Positions 33,241-42,256 of a stretch of DNA of 64,000 bases are shown here, piece after piece. A program made the translations under genes and the position numbers. This stretch comes from Fimbriiglobus ruber (GTDB taxonomy: Bacteria; Planctomycetota; Planctomycetia; Gemmatales; Gemmataceae), in NCBI RefSeq assembly GCF_002197845.1, contig NZ_NIDE01000007.1, positions 124,001-188,000 of the forward strand. The letters run 5' to 3'. The notes beneath the pieces are model-generated. The model was not told the DNA's origin, made no database searches, and saw only the letters and a list, made by a program, of their open reading frames with translations. Within the stretch, counting starts at the first letter, position 1, and every line of letters begins with the position of its first letter.

Positions 33241-35790
33241 ATGATCCGATGCGCCTTCGCCGGTGCCGTCGCGCTGTTCTGCCTTGCCGCGACGGCCGCC
33301 GGTGCCGAGCCGTTCCACCCCGACCCGCTGTCCGTCCGGCGGCACGACGCCGGGTATCGGTACCCGCAGGACGGGTGGACGGTCCTCCACATCGAGGGCG
33401 AGCCCTACGAGCGCGGCTACCAGCACGGCAAGCTGCTGGCCAAGGAGATCGAGACGTACATCGGCGTCCTGTCCGAGCACCGGGCGACCAAGAACCCGGC
33501 CGAATACTGGGACCTGTACCGCGAACTCGTGGGCGGCCTCTACCTCGGGCGATTCGACCGCGAATACCTGGAGGAAATGAAGGGGATCGCCGAAGGGGCG
33601 GCCGCGGGCGGGGCCAAGGTCGGCGGTCGCGCGGTCGACCTGACCGACATCGCCGGCGTCAACCTGTGGGTCGAACTCGCCTGCCTGGGCGACGCCCTGC
33701 GGGCCACCCCGACCGGCGTCGAAGAACTCACGGGCGCGAAGCCGGCCCCGAAGTTCCCGCCGCCGCCGCAGGAACACCACTGCTCGGCGTTCGCGGCCAC
33801 CGGCCCGGCGACCGCCGACGGCAAGATCGTGTTCGGCCACATCACCATGTGGAACGTCCACCAGGCGTCCCACTTCTTCGTCTGGCTCGACGTCAAGCCG
33901 GCGAAGGGGCACCGCGTCGTCATGCAGACGTTCCCCGGCGGCATCTACTCCGGCACGGACTACTACATCAGCTCGTCCGGCCTGATGATGACCGAAACCA
34001 CCATCGCCCAGACCCGGTTCGAGACCGCCGGCACACCGCTCGCGTCCCGGGCCCGACGGGGGCTCCAGTACGCCAACACTATTGATGAATTGGTGAAAAC
34101 GCTGGTCGAGAAGAATAACGGGCTTTACACGAACGAATGGCTCATCGGCGACGCGAACACCAACGAAATCGCCGTCCTCGAACAAGGCACCCACGCCTAC
34201 CGCCTGCGGCGCAGCTCCAAAAACGAATGGCTCATTCCCGGCGTCGAGGGGTTCTACTGGGGGTGCAACAACGCGAAAGACCTGCAAGTCCGCCTGGAGA
34301 CGGTGCAAACGGTGAGCGGTCGGCCGGAAGACGTGTCGTGGCGGCCGGTCGACCGGGACTTGAGCTGGTTGACACTCTACAAGCAGCACCGCGGCAAGAT
34401 CGACGCCGACTTCGGCAAACTCGCGTACTCCAACCCGCCGCTCGCGAAACTCCACTCGCTCGACGCCAAGGTCACGACCACGGCGCTGGCGAAAGACCTC
34501 AAAGCCCACGCCCTACAGGGGCCGCCTTACGGCCGGGTGTGGGAACCGCCGGCGGCGCTGAAGGAGAAGTACCGGATCATCCGCCCACTCGTGCCGAACG
34601 ACTGGACCGTGCTGACGACGGCCGCGCCTGCGAAGGCCGACCGGGTGGCTGCCGACCTCGGTGGGCGCCTGCCGACCGACACGCCCTCCGCCACCCCGAC
34701 GGTCGCCGCGTGGCACGGCACCCTGCTGCCCAAGACCGACGCGGACGTCTGGTTGACCGCCGGGTTCGCCCGGTACGAACGGATCGTCGCCACCGAGAAC
34801 GCCCTGCGGAAGCGGTCGAACGGCAGGCTGTCCGCCCAAGACCGCCACGAACTCGACCTCCTGCTGTTCCGCTATCGCAGTGATTACCTGTCGGCACGGG
34901 CGGCCCGACCGGAGTGGCGGACGGGCGGCAGCCCGCCGCCGGCCCTGGATGCGGAATTCGACCGCGCCCGGTGGCACCGCGAGCAGACCGGGTACGGGGT
35001 GCTGACCCTGCACGCCCTGCGGGGCTACCTCGGGGCCGAGTCGTTCGACCGGGCGATGGACGCCTTCGGCCGGGCGAACGCCGGGAAGGAAGTGACCGTG
35101 AAAGCCTTCACGACCGCGCTGGACGACCGGATTGGCAACAAGGTCTCGACCGGGTGGCTGGCCCGCTGGGTCGCCGACAAGGGCACGACCGCGGGCAAGG
35201 ACGTGGCCGGGTGGCTGGCGAAATGGGGCGACTCGCCGGAGGTCGGCGGCGCGGTGTTCTCGACCTCGCGCTGGCTCAACGAACCGGAGGCGGCCGTGAT
35301 CGTGTACGGCACGGCCGGTGACGTGGCCGCCACCCGCGCGGCGGCGACCGCACTGCAAACAGCAGTCCGGCTCGGGCACGGCAACATGATCGTCCCGACG
35401 AAAGCGGACACGGAGGTGACCGACGCGGACCTGAAGGACCGGCACGTCGTGTTGATCGGCCGGCCGGCGGTGAACAGCCTCTCGAAGCGGTTCGCCACGG
35501 CGCTGCCGGTGACGTTCGGACCCGGTTCATTCCAGGTCGGCCAGAGTACATTTGCCAACGAGAGTACGGCCGTCGTCGCAGCCGGGACGAACCCGCTCTC
35601 GCCGCGGCACTCGGTGGTTCTCGTCGCCGGGTTGTCGGCGGAGGCGACTTACCGCGTTGCCGACCAGGCGAACTTCCTGCCCGCGGAAGCGGCCGTGTTC
35701 CTCGACGGCGGCCGGTCGCGGCAGTTCGTCGTCACCCGGCCGAAACCGGCCGCAGCCGACGCGCCGGCCGCCACGAACCGGGCCAAGTAA
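33241..35790 (+). CDS. C45-type Ntn-hydrolase with M1-like C-terminal region
   Basis: 849 residues. MIRCAFAGAVALFCLAATAAGAE is a signal peptide, the reason for choosing ATG 33241, although no clear ribosome binding site is seen. HGKLLAKEIETYIGVL and HHCSAFAATGPATADGKIVF (Cys about residue 181, expected N-terminal nucleophile after self-cleavage) followed by GHITMWN are the hallmarks of the C45/acyl-transferase and phospholipase-B-like Ntn fold; TNEWLIGDANTNEIAVLE is the downstream core strand. From about 570 the protein resembles the helical end of M1 aminopeptidases (GYGVLTLHALRGYLGAESFD) without a zinc-binding HExxH. Secreted hydrolase or amidase; substrate unknown. Confidence 0.8.
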   Translation: MIRCAFAGAVALFCLAATAAGAEPFHPDPLSVRRHDAGYRYPQDGWTVLHIEGEPYERGYQHGKLLAKEIETYIGVLSEHRATKNPAEYWDLYRELVGGLYLGRFDREYLEEMKGIAEGAAAGGAKVGGRAVDLTDIAGVNLWVELACLGDALRATPTGVEELTGAKPAPKFPPPPQEHHCSAFAATGPATADGKIVFGHITMWNVHQASHFFVWLDVKPAKGHRVVMQTFPGGIYSGTDYYISSSGLMMTETTIAQTRFETAGTPLASRARRGLQYANTIDELVKTLVEKNNGLYTNEWLIGDANTNEIAVLEQGTHAYRLRRSSKNEWLIPGVEGFYWGCNNAKDLQVRLETVQTVSGRPEDVSWRPVDRDLSWLTLYKQHRGKIDADFGKLAYSNPPLAKLHSLDAKVTTTALAKDLKAHALQGPPYGRVWEPPAALKEKYRIIRPLVPNDWTVLTTAAPAKADRVAADLGGRLPTDTPSATPTVAAWHGTLLPKTDADVWLTAGFARYERIVATENALRKRSNGRLSAQDRHELDLLLFRYRSDYLSARAARPEWRTGGSPPPALDAEFDRARWHREQTGYGVLTLHALRGYLGAESFDRAMDAFGRANAGKEVTVKAFTTALDDRIGNKVSTGWLARWVADKGTTAGKDVAGWLAKWGDSPEVGGAVFSTSRWLNEPEAAVIVYGTAGDVAATRAAATALQTAVRLGHGNMIVPTKADTEVTDADLKDRHVVLIGRPAVNSLSKRFATALPVTFGPGSFQVGQSTFANESTAVVAAGTNPLSPRHSVVLVAGLSAEATYRVADQANFLPAEAAVFLDGGRSRQFVVTRPKPAAADAPAATNRAK

Positions 35791-35797
35791 CACTCTA

Positions 35798-35876
35798 TGT
35801 GGGGGGCACGTTCCCAACGTGCCCGAGGAGTGGGGTACGTGTGGGTATACGGGCACGTTGGAAACGTACCCCCACA
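35798..35876. repeat. Inverted repeat (28/27-base arms)
   Basis: The left arm 35798-35825 contains GCACGTTCCCAACGTGCCCG and the right arm 35850-35876 is its near-complement (three differences), with a 24-base spacer. It starts eight bases after the C45 gene stop and may end transcription or be a REP-like element; the remaining 280 bases up to 36160 contain no gene. Confidence 0.6.
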
Positions 35877-36159
35877 ATCGTTGGGAACATCCCGCCTGCG
35901 TGGACGCCGCGCCTCAATCGCATTCCGGGTCGTCGTGGGGGCTCCCGGCGGCAAAACGCGAACCCGTCGCCCCCCCTCATATCTCACCGACTATTCGCAT
36001 GAAATTCTCGTGAACTCGGACGGGTGGCGCGGGGAACTGGCGGCGGAGTAAGTGGGCGGCCTACAATCGCTTGCCGATCGGCGGGCCGGGTACGAAGGTA
36101 ACGGGGACCACCGGCGCCGGTGGCGGGCTCTTTCTCACAGCACCGTAGAGGATCACACG

Positions 36160-36945
36160 ATGCGCACACTCCTCGGGTTCGCCCTCGCGATCGCCGCCGC
36201 AGGACCGGCCGCGGCCGGGGTCCAGACGAAGGACGTCGAGTACACGTACGAAGGGGTCACGTTCAAGGGTCAACTCGCGTGGGACGACGCGACGGCCGGC
36301 AAGCGGCCCGGCGTCCTCGTCGTCCACGAGTGGTGGGGGCTGGACGACTACGCCAAGATGCGGGCCCACGAACTCGCCAAGCTGGGCTACGTCGCCTTCG
36401 CGTGCGACATGTACGGGGTCGGGAAACTGGCCAAGCACCCGGAGGACGCCGGGAAGATGGCGACCGAAGTCCGGAATAACGTCGCGGTGTGGCAGGGGCG
36501 GGCCAAGGCCGCTCTGAAGGTACTGGCCGACGACGAGCACGTGGACGCCAGCAAATTGGCCGCGATGGGCTACTGCTTCGGCGGGTCGACCGCCCTGGAA
36601 CTGGCGTACTCCGGCGCCGACCTGAAGGCCGTCGTCACGTTCCACGCCGCCCTGCCGACCCCGACGCCGGAACAGGCCAAGGCGATCAAGGCCAAGATCC
36701 TGGTCTGCCACGGGGCGGACGACAAGTTCATCAAGCAGGAGTCGATCGACAAGTTCAAGGCCGCCCTCGCCGACGCGAAGGTGGACCTGAAGTTCGAGGC
36801 GTACCCCGGAGCCGTTCACAGCTTTACGGTGAAGGGGGCGGACGCCCACATGCTCCCCGGCATGGCGTACAACGCCGAGGCGGACAAGAAGTCGTGGCAG
36901 GCTATGCAGGACCTGTTCGCGGAAACGCTCGGCGGGAAGAAGTAA
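36160..36945 (+). CDS. Secreted dienelactone hydrolase family protein
   Basis: 261 residues. MRTLLGFALAIAAAGPAAAG is a signal peptide; AGAGGA lies upstream. The dienelactone-hydrolase alpha/beta fold shows LVVHEWWGLDDY (the family Glu in HEWWG), the nucleophile elbow GYCFGGS with catalytic Cys, the acid in HGADDKF and His in AVHSFTVKG. Export to the periplasm is unusual for classical enzymes but common for planctomycete members. Hydrolyses ester or lactone bonds; substrate unknown. Followed by a hairpin. Confidence 0.9.
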   Translation: MRTLLGFALAIAAAGPAAAGVQTKDVEYTYEGVTFKGQLAWDDATAGKRPGVLVVHEWWGLDDYAKMRAHELAKLGYVAFACDMYGVGKLAKHPEDAGKMATEVRNNVAVWQGRAKAALKVLADDEHVDASKLAAMGYCFGGSTALELAYSGADLKAVVTFHAALPTPTPEQAKAIKAKILVCHGADDKFIKQESIDKFKAALADAKVDLKFEAYPGAVHSFTVKGADAHMLPGMAYNAEADKKSWQAMQDLFAETLGGKK

Positions 36946-36962
36946 GCGACAGTGATTCTCCT

Positions 36963-36990
36963 CGGAGTCCTGGCGAAAGCCGGGACTCCG
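36963..36990 (+). terminator. Terminator after dienelactone hydrolase
   Basis: CGGAGTCCTGGC and GCCGGGACTCCG pair around a GAAA loop (one wobble), 17 bases beyond the stop codon. Confidence 0.65.
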
Positions 36991-37006
36991 GATCATCTCC
37001 CAACAC

Positions 37007-37150
37007 TCACATCACTTCCACACATCGTCGGTGAGTGGTGAGTGCCGCAGCCACTTCCGCCGGGGTTTGGAACCGATCGCCCGGATTCCGCGCGAGCATC
37101 CGGTCGACCGCCGCGGCCAACCCCGAGGGATGCCCGGGCGGATCCGTGAG
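37007..37150 (-). pseudogene. Serine/threonine kinase C-terminal relic
   Basis: The minus strand reads GLAAAVDRMLARNPGDRFQT PAEVAAALTTH, matching the kinase at 39534-40778 (ELAAAVDRMLARNPGDRFQA PAEAAAAL). Only the last part of a kinase domain is present. The flank CTCACATCACTTCCACACAT (about 37005-37024) resembles CTCACATCACTTCCATACAT (about 39496-39515) beside the intact kinase, so this is a partial duplicate. Confidence 0.75.
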
Positions 37151-37237
37151 ACCGGTGGGGCGTCGGTTATACTCGGAACTGCCCGCCAAAATCTACAGGC
37201 ACACCCGTCGCGCAGGTGGACAAGTCTTTCCCTGCGT

Positions 37238-37310
37238 GTTGTTGCGGCCCGTTGGAAACGGGCCGCAACAACTGATGCCGCCCGCCCGAGCCGGAAGGCT
37301 CGGGCGGGCG
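37238..37310. terminator. Two adjacent strong hairpins, terminator of the lipoprotein gene
   Basis: Hairpin A, 37238-37272, has a 16-bp perfect stem (GTTGTTGCGGCCCGTT) and a 3-base loop. Hairpin B, 37279-37310, has a 14-bp perfect stem (CGCCCGCCCGAGCC) and a GGAA loop. They follow the minus-strand gene that stops at 37343. No T tract is present. Confidence 0.65.
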
Positions 37311-37342
37311 TTCGGAGGATCATCTCGCGGATCGTGAACGGG

Positions 37343-39247
37343 TTACGACGGACCCATGGGGCTGGTGTCCTTCTTCCAGGCGTCCGGCGTCACGATGCGG
37401 CCGCGGGGCGTCAGATACGATTCGGCCGTCGTCGGGAGGTCGGCTAGACCCCGGATGAACGGCGGCAAGGCGGCCCGGCTGTAAAGTCGATAATCCGGAT
37501 TTCCAGTGCTGCGGGTTGAACTATCTGGGTCGTCGCTACCGGGCCGGGTCGTGGCGGCGTCTTCCCAAAGGATCGCGTCCCCCTTGATCAACTTCAAGCG
37601 TGCGTGGCGCTCCTTGTAAGTCATAATACTCGGCAAGCCACGGTCTTGAAGGTCGTTGGCCGCGTACCTGCGCGTGGGGCCGTCGAGGTCAACGGTCGCC
37701 ACCAGCGAAACGGCCGCGGTCTTGGCCGGGCGGTACCCGATCACCCGGACCAGTTTCTCCAGAGCCGCGTAGGTCTCGTCCCGCCGCGGGGGTTCGACGC
37801 CCGCCACGTCGATCTTGATCGCGTCCCCCGGCTTGAGTGTGAACACGCCCGGCCGCGACTCCGCGTTCGGGTCAACTTGTTTGGCGGTCGGGTGCGGCAG
37901 GTCGAACGCGGTGAGCACGAGATCCCGCTCGTTCCGCGGCGGGACCAGCGCCCACACCTGCCGGCCGACCGGCTTCGCCCACACCGCCCGGCTGTACTTC
38001 CACACCGGAAGGGCCACTCCGATTTCGTAGAGCGTGTCGTGCGCGAACACGTGTCGGGAGTCGGCCCACCCGATCTCGGGTTGGCGGCCGGCGGCGTACG
38101 GGTGGAGGTCGGTCATCCGGGTGGTGCCGGTCGCCCCGGACTCGAGGTCCAGGGTAACGACCCGCCCTTCCCCGACACACGCGAGCGCCCCTGCGTTCGG
38201 GCGGAACGCGAAAATCGTGTAGGTCGGGATTTCGGGAACCCCGCGGGTACCGACGATCGTGCCCGTGGTCGCGGAGTAGAGAGCGACCCCGGTCGACACC
38301 TGGACGGCCACGGCCGTTCCATCCGGGGAGACGGCCGGGACGCACGGGACGGCGTCGAACCACCCGACCCGGGCGAGTGTGTCCGCCGCCCACACCTCGA
38401 ACCGCCCGGCGGCCGTGATGGTGGCGACGCGATTCCCGCCCACGAACCCGCCCCACGTCAGGGTCGTTTGGGCCGGCGAGTGGTCCGGGTCGACGAACCA
38501 CCGCTGAATTTTCGGCGCCTGGCCGGCGGCCAGGGTCCAGAGTTCGATACGGGCCCCCATCATGTCGCCGGACCGGGCACGTTCCCGACGGAGGAGAACC
38601 TGTCGGCCGTCCGGGTGGATGTCGAGCGGCACGCAGTCGCCGTCGAGTGACCACTGGCCCGTCGTTTGCCCGGTGCTCAGGTCGCACCAAATCAGATGAT
38701 TGGTGAACTGCGTCGGGGTCGTCTTGGTCAGTACGGCGACCGCCCTACCGGCGGACGGGCTCACGACAACGCCGGTCGTCCGCGTCTCGGCCGTGCCGTA
38801 CCCGTTGAACCAGACGGGCTTGGCGGGTTGTTCGGCCGGGGCGGCCGCGAACTTCCACGGCCACGCCCCGCCGTCCGCCGGGAGTTTGAGGTACGCCGAG
38901 TCGGACTTGCTCCCACCGATCGCTTTCTTCCAGAGAGGCTGTCCGCCGCCGGCCGACGGTCCGGCCGTGGCCCGTCCACCACCGGGGGTTCCGCCGGGCT
39001 GCGGCTTTTCTTGCGCCGGGGGGGCCGTCTTCCCGGGCGCGCCGGCTTCGGCCGGTTGGGGCACGGCGGGAGTCGGTAACGGCGAGGGGGCAGCGGGTTT
39101 GGCGGCCTCGGCCACCACCTGGCCGTCCGCCGGCGCGTCGCCCGCGGCGACCGGTTGCTCGCCCGTCCCGGCTTTCTGCCCGCAGCCCGACGCCACCGCG
39201 CAGGCCAGACCCACCGACAAACACGCGAATCGACTGGCGAACCGCAT
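37343..39247 (-). CDS. Large lipoprotein with WD40/quinoprotein-like repeats
   Basis: 634 residues. MRFASRFACLSVGLACAVAS GC is a lipoprotein signal (Cys 22). A low-complexity Pro/Ala/Gly linker (about 25-105) is followed by propeller-like strands (TGVVVSPSAGRAVAVLTK, LDIHPDGRQVLLRRER, VSPDGTAVAVQVSTGVAL, FRPNAGALACVGEGRVVTLD) to about 430 and a C-terminal domain with TLKPGDAIKIDVAGVEPPRR. Predicted anchored in a membrane facing the periplasm. The role is unknown; two hairpins follow it and it lies upstream of a kinase relic and downstream of an intact kinase on the same strand. Confidence 0.75.
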   Translation of the reverse strand: MRFASRFACLSVGLACAVASGCGQKAGTGEQPVAAGDAPADGQVVAEAAKPAAPSPLPTPAVPQPAEAGAPGKTAPPAQEKPQPGGTPGGGRATAGPSAGGGQPLWKKAIGGSKSDSAYLKLPADGGAWPWKFAAAPAEQPAKPVWFNGYGTAETRTTGVVVSPSAGRAVAVLTKTTPTQFTNHLIWCDLSTGQTTGQWSLDGDCVPLDIHPDGRQVLLRRERARSGDMMGARIELWTLAAGQAPKIQRWFVDPDHSPAQTTLTWGGFVGGNRVATITAAGRFEVWAADTLARVGWFDAVPCVPAVSPDGTAVAVQVSTGVALYSATTGTIVGTRGVPEIPTYTIFAFRPNAGALACVGEGRVVTLDLESGATGTTRMTDLHPYAAGRQPEIGWADSRHVFAHDTLYEIGVALPVWKYSRAVWAKPVGRQVWALVPPRNERDLVLTAFDLPHPTAKQVDPNAESRPGVFTLKPGDAIKIDVAGVEPPRRDETYAALEKLVRVIGYRPAKTAAVSLVATVDLDGPTRRYAANDLQDRGLPSIMTYKERHARLKLIKGDAILWEDAATTRPGSDDPDSSTRSTGNPDYRLYSRAALPPFIRGLADLPTTAESYLTPRGRIVTPDAWKKDTSPMGPS

Positions 39248-39533
39248 GACGCACCTCGTACAAGCGACTGAACCGTCCGCCGCAACTGTAGTGCGCGATT
39301 CAGAGTTGCGCTAAGCGGAGGAAACATCCCGCGTCGGGCGCGTCGTTCGGGCCGGCTTAATTTGTTGTGAAATACGGAGATACATTCAGTCGGAGCCGTC
39401 GTGGATTTGACCCGGAGGAGGTACGGGACAGTTGGGGCCGTGTCGTCATCCCTGGGGCCGGGGCGGGGTCGGGGCGACGCTCTCACCCGTCTCTACTCAC
39501 ATCACTTCCATACATCGTTGTCCGGTGACTCCT
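39248..39533. other. Intergenic region between kinase and lipoprotein genes
   Basis: No gene. Holds the promoter area of the lipoprotein gene and the CTCACATCACTTCCATACAT segment shared with the kinase relic flank at about 37005. Confidence 0.4.
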
Positions 39534-40778
39534 TCAATCCCGCGGGTCGGCGACCCACGCGCGAACAGCCGGCCCCGCGACAAGCACAACGGGCGTCCGC
39601 ACCTCTGCCGCCGCGGACATCTGGGGCGGGGCAACCCACGGGATCGCGGGTACGGCCGACCCGTGCCCGGCCATCGTGTCCGGCAGTAGATCCGCGGTCT
39701 CGGCCGGGCCGACCCGCTCCTGCGTAAACAGGGCGTGCGGAAAGTGGGCGTCCGGGACCGCGTGCGGGGCGAGAGCCGCGGCTGCTTCCGCCGGGGCTTG
39801 GAACCGGTCGCCCGGGTTCCGCGCGAGCATCCGATCGACCGCTGCGGCCAACTCCGGCGGGATGTCTGGGCGGGCCCGCGAGACCGGTGGGGCGTCGCTC
39901 GTTTGCTTCTTGACGAGCTTGGCCTGGGTTCCGAGGTCCGGGAACGGCGGGTGCCCGACGAGCAAGAAATAGAGCGTCCCGCCGAGCGCGTAAATGTCCG
40001 CGCGGGTGTCGACCGCGTGGCTGTCGGCCGCCTGCTCGGGGGCCAGGTAGTCGGCCGTGCCCAGGACCAGGTTCCGGGACGTACTCCGCGTCAGCTCGTC
40101 GTCGGCCTCGCCGCGGACGACGCCCAGGTCGAGGATCTTGACCACCCCGCGGCGGTCGACCAACAGGTTCGCCGGCTTGATGTCCCGGTGGACGAGGCCG
40201 GCCTCGGCCGCCCGCTGGAGCCCGAGGGCGACGTGCCGCCCGCAGTGGGCCGCCGTCCCCGGGGCCATCAGCCCGTGCCGGGCGACGGCCGCCTGCAGGG
40301 TCACCCCGTCGACGAACTCCATCACCATAAATGGCGGGGCGGCGTCCACGTCCAAATCGATCACGGGCACGATGTTCGGGTGGGCGAGGCCGGCCGCCGC
40401 CCGGGCCTCCCGCGCGAACCGGGCCCGGGCGACCGGGTTCCGGGCGAGGGAGGCGTTCAAGACCTTGATCGCCACCTTGTGACCGCCGGTCGGGTGTTCC
40501 GCGAGGTAGACCTGCCCCATCCCCCCGGCCCCGATCTTATCCAACAGCTGGTATCCACCGACCGAAAAGCCCTTCCACTTGCCGGCCCCGAGCCGGTCGG
40601 CCTGGAACCGGGTCAGGAGGCCGTCGGCGACCATCCGGTCGAGCAGCGCGGCCGGGGCGGCGCCGGCCGCTCCGGAGCGGCGGACGGCCCACAGGAACGA
40701 GGCGAATCGGCGGCGGTCGAGCAGGCTGCTCCGGCGGACGACGCCGACCAGGTCGCGGAGAGTCGCGGGCTTGGGCAT
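39534..40778 (-). CDS. Serine/threonine protein kinase
   Basis: 414 residues from ATG 40778 (MPKPATLRDLVGVVRRSSLL); an upstream in-frame ATG at 40937 gives an unlikely basic extension. An N-terminal helical module (LLDRMVADGLLTRFQADRLG) common on planctomycete kinases precedes the kinase domain: LDKIGAGGMGQVYLAEH (glycine loop), VAIKVLN (Lys), LVHRDIKPANLLVDRRG (catalytic loop), ILDLGVVR (DLG in place of DFG), GTADYLAPEQ (activation segment) and DRMLARNPGDRF. The Asp residues needed for catalysis are present. No membrane helix or sensor domain is evident after the kinase; the C-terminal 90 residues are Ala/Pro/Val-rich. Targets unknown. Confidence 0.92.
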   Translation of the reverse strand: MPKPATLRDLVGVVRRSSLLDRRRFASFLWAVRRSGAAGAAPAALLDRMVADGLLTRFQADRLGAGKWKGFSVGGYQLLDKIGAGGMGQVYLAEHPTGGHKVAIKVLNASLARNPVARARFAREARAAAGLAHPNIVPVIDLDVDAAPPFMVMEFVDGVTLQAAVARHGLMAPGTAAHCGRHVALGLQRAAEAGLVHRDIKPANLLVDRRGVVKILDLGVVRGEADDELTRSTSRNLVLGTADYLAPEQAADSHAVDTRADIYALGGTLYFLLVGHPPFPDLGTQAKLVKKQTSDAPPVSRARPDIPPELAAAVDRMLARNPGDRFQAPAEAAAALAPHAVPDAHFPHALFTQERVGPAETADLLPDTMAGHGSAVPAIPWVAPPQMSAAAEVRTPVVLVAGPAVRAWVADPRD

Positions 40779-41019
40779 GAGTGAATCGACCGGGCGCTTC
40801 CGGGTGGGCAACGTGAGAGAAGGCAGACCGGGTCGTGTACCCGGCCGGGCCCGAGTGTATCGTAGAACACGATTGTTCAGGCGCCAGGCGGTCCGCCGCT
40901 GGGAAAAACCGACAAAACCGTGCCGATCGGCCCGCAAATTGCGCGACGTGTTCTACGGTTCCAGCGGACAGATTCTTTCGCTCCCGCGGTCAAACCGGCG
41001 GGGACAGGTGAGGCACGTC

Positions 41020-41619
41020 ATGATCCGCATCCGAACCGAGGGCGACTCCGGCCGCCGCCGGCGGGCCGGAACGGCCGCCGTCGAAATGGCCGTGGTCATG
41101 AATTTCGTCATGGTCCCGCTCATGATCGGGATCTGGGAGATGGGCCGGATGGTCCAGCTCCAAATGATCGTCGCCAACGCCGCCCGCGAAGGCGCCCGGC
41201 TGGCGGCCCAGTCCCTGATCGTGAACCAGACCGGGAGCCCGACCCAGATCTACGCGAGCGTCAACCCGACGGGCAACCAAACCACGCAGACCCCGAATGT
41301 GAAGGCTGCCGTCATGCAGTCGCTGTACGGGGCCGGCCTCACCACCCTGACCTACAACGGGACGAGCGATGACGTCAGCGTGACCTTCCAGTTCCTGGAC
41401 GGGACGACGAGCAACACCGACCCCTATCAAGGGACCAAGAACCAGACGTTCTCGGTGACCGTGACTATCGCGAACACGCCCGGCGGGGCGCAATCGCTGG
41501 ACAAGGTGAAGTGGATCAAGTTCGGGATCGTGAACCCGACCTCGATCGGCTACACGGTCACGTGGAAGTGCCTGGTCGACGACGCGTTCGTCGTGAACCC
41601 CACGATCCCGACCTATTAA
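41020..41619 (+). CDS. TadE-family pilus assembly pseudopilin-like protein (first)
   Basis: 199 residues from ATG 41020; GGTGAGG lies upstream. The TadE motif is clear: RRRRAGTAAVEMAVVMNFVM (Glu after the hydrophobic start), VPLMIGIWEMGRMVQLQMIV ANAAREGARLA. A single N-terminal membrane helix and a beta-rich exported domain follow. First gene of a three-gene cluster (spacings 23 and 56 bases) with TadE and TadG types, the minor pilins of Tad/Flp pili, but the Tad secretion ATPase and Flp pilin are not in this window. Confidence 0.88.
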   Translation: MIRIRTEGDSGRRRRAGTAAVEMAVVMNFVMVPLMIGIWEMGRMVQLQMIVANAAREGARLAAQSLIVNQTGSPTQIYASVNPTGNQTTQTPNVKAAVMQSLYGAGLTTLTYNGTSDDVSVTFQFLDGTTSNTDPYQGTKNQTFSVTVTIANTPGGAQSLDKVKWIKFGIVNPTSIGYTVTWKCLVDDAFVVNPTIPTY

Positions 41620-41642
41620 CCGTTCGCAACCCGAAGGCCGCC

Positions 41643-42200
41643 ATGAAGATTGCCACCCGACCGCGCCCCGGCGCCCGCCGCGGGGTCACAATCGTCGAAC
41701 TCGCGCTGCTCCTGAGCATTTTCCTGATGTTCCTGTTCGGAGCGTTCGAGTACTGCCGGTACCTGTTCGTACTCCAGGTCACGGCCAACGCGGCCCGGGA
41801 CGGGGCTCGGTACGCGGCGGTCAACGTCAACAACGCCACCACGGCCTGGCAAACGGCCACCCAGGACACGTCGTCGCCCTACTCGGCGTCCCGGCCGGCG
41901 TTCAACGTACCGCCCGTGACGACCGAGTCCACCAACGTCATGGGCGGCGTGAATCAGATGTTCGTGAGCGGGACGTTGAGAATCCGCGTCTACCCGTGCG
42001 ACCCGACCAGTCTGTACGCGTCCCCGATCGTGATCACCCCGCTGTCGCAGACGTCGACCGGAACCTGGAACAACGCCTCGTTCGGCGTGCCGATCGCGTG
42101 CCAGATTACCGCCACGTTCCAGCCGATGTTCCCGAACCTGTTGTATTCGAGTCAGATGACGAACATCAGCATCATCGCGACCACGAACAGCGAGGGGTAA
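41643..42200 (+). CDS. TadE-family protein (second)
   Basis: 185 residues from ATG 41643. RPGARRGVTIVELALLLSIF LMFLFGAFEYCRYLFVLQVT ANAARDGARYAA is the TadE transmembrane region with its conserved Glu. The rest is a Thr/Ser/Asn-rich exported domain. Located between the first TadE gene and TadG in one likely operon. Confidence 0.88.
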   Translation: MKIATRPRPGARRGVTIVELALLLSIFLMFLFGAFEYCRYLFVLQVTANAARDGARYAAVNVNNATTAWQTATQDTSSPYSASRPAFNVPPVTTESTNVMGGVNQMFVSGTLRIRVYPCDPTSLYASPIVITPLSQTSTGTWNNASFGVPIACQITATFQPMFPNLLYSSQMTNISIIATTNSEG

Positions 42201-42256
42201 CCGCCCCCGACCCGACCCGTTATTCGTTTCGGTACCGCTACCCGAGTGATACGACC

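Noticed and set aside
33090-34085. 331-residue frame overlapping the C45-type gene
   Set aside because: Arg/Pro-rich out-of-frame translation; the overlapping frame has signal peptide and Ntn motifs.
41996-42256. Earlier start for the TadG-like gene
   Set aside because: It would overlap the preceding TadE gene with a non-hydrophobic basic/His-rich extension; MKTRSRARARRG at 42257 directly precedes the membrane helix.
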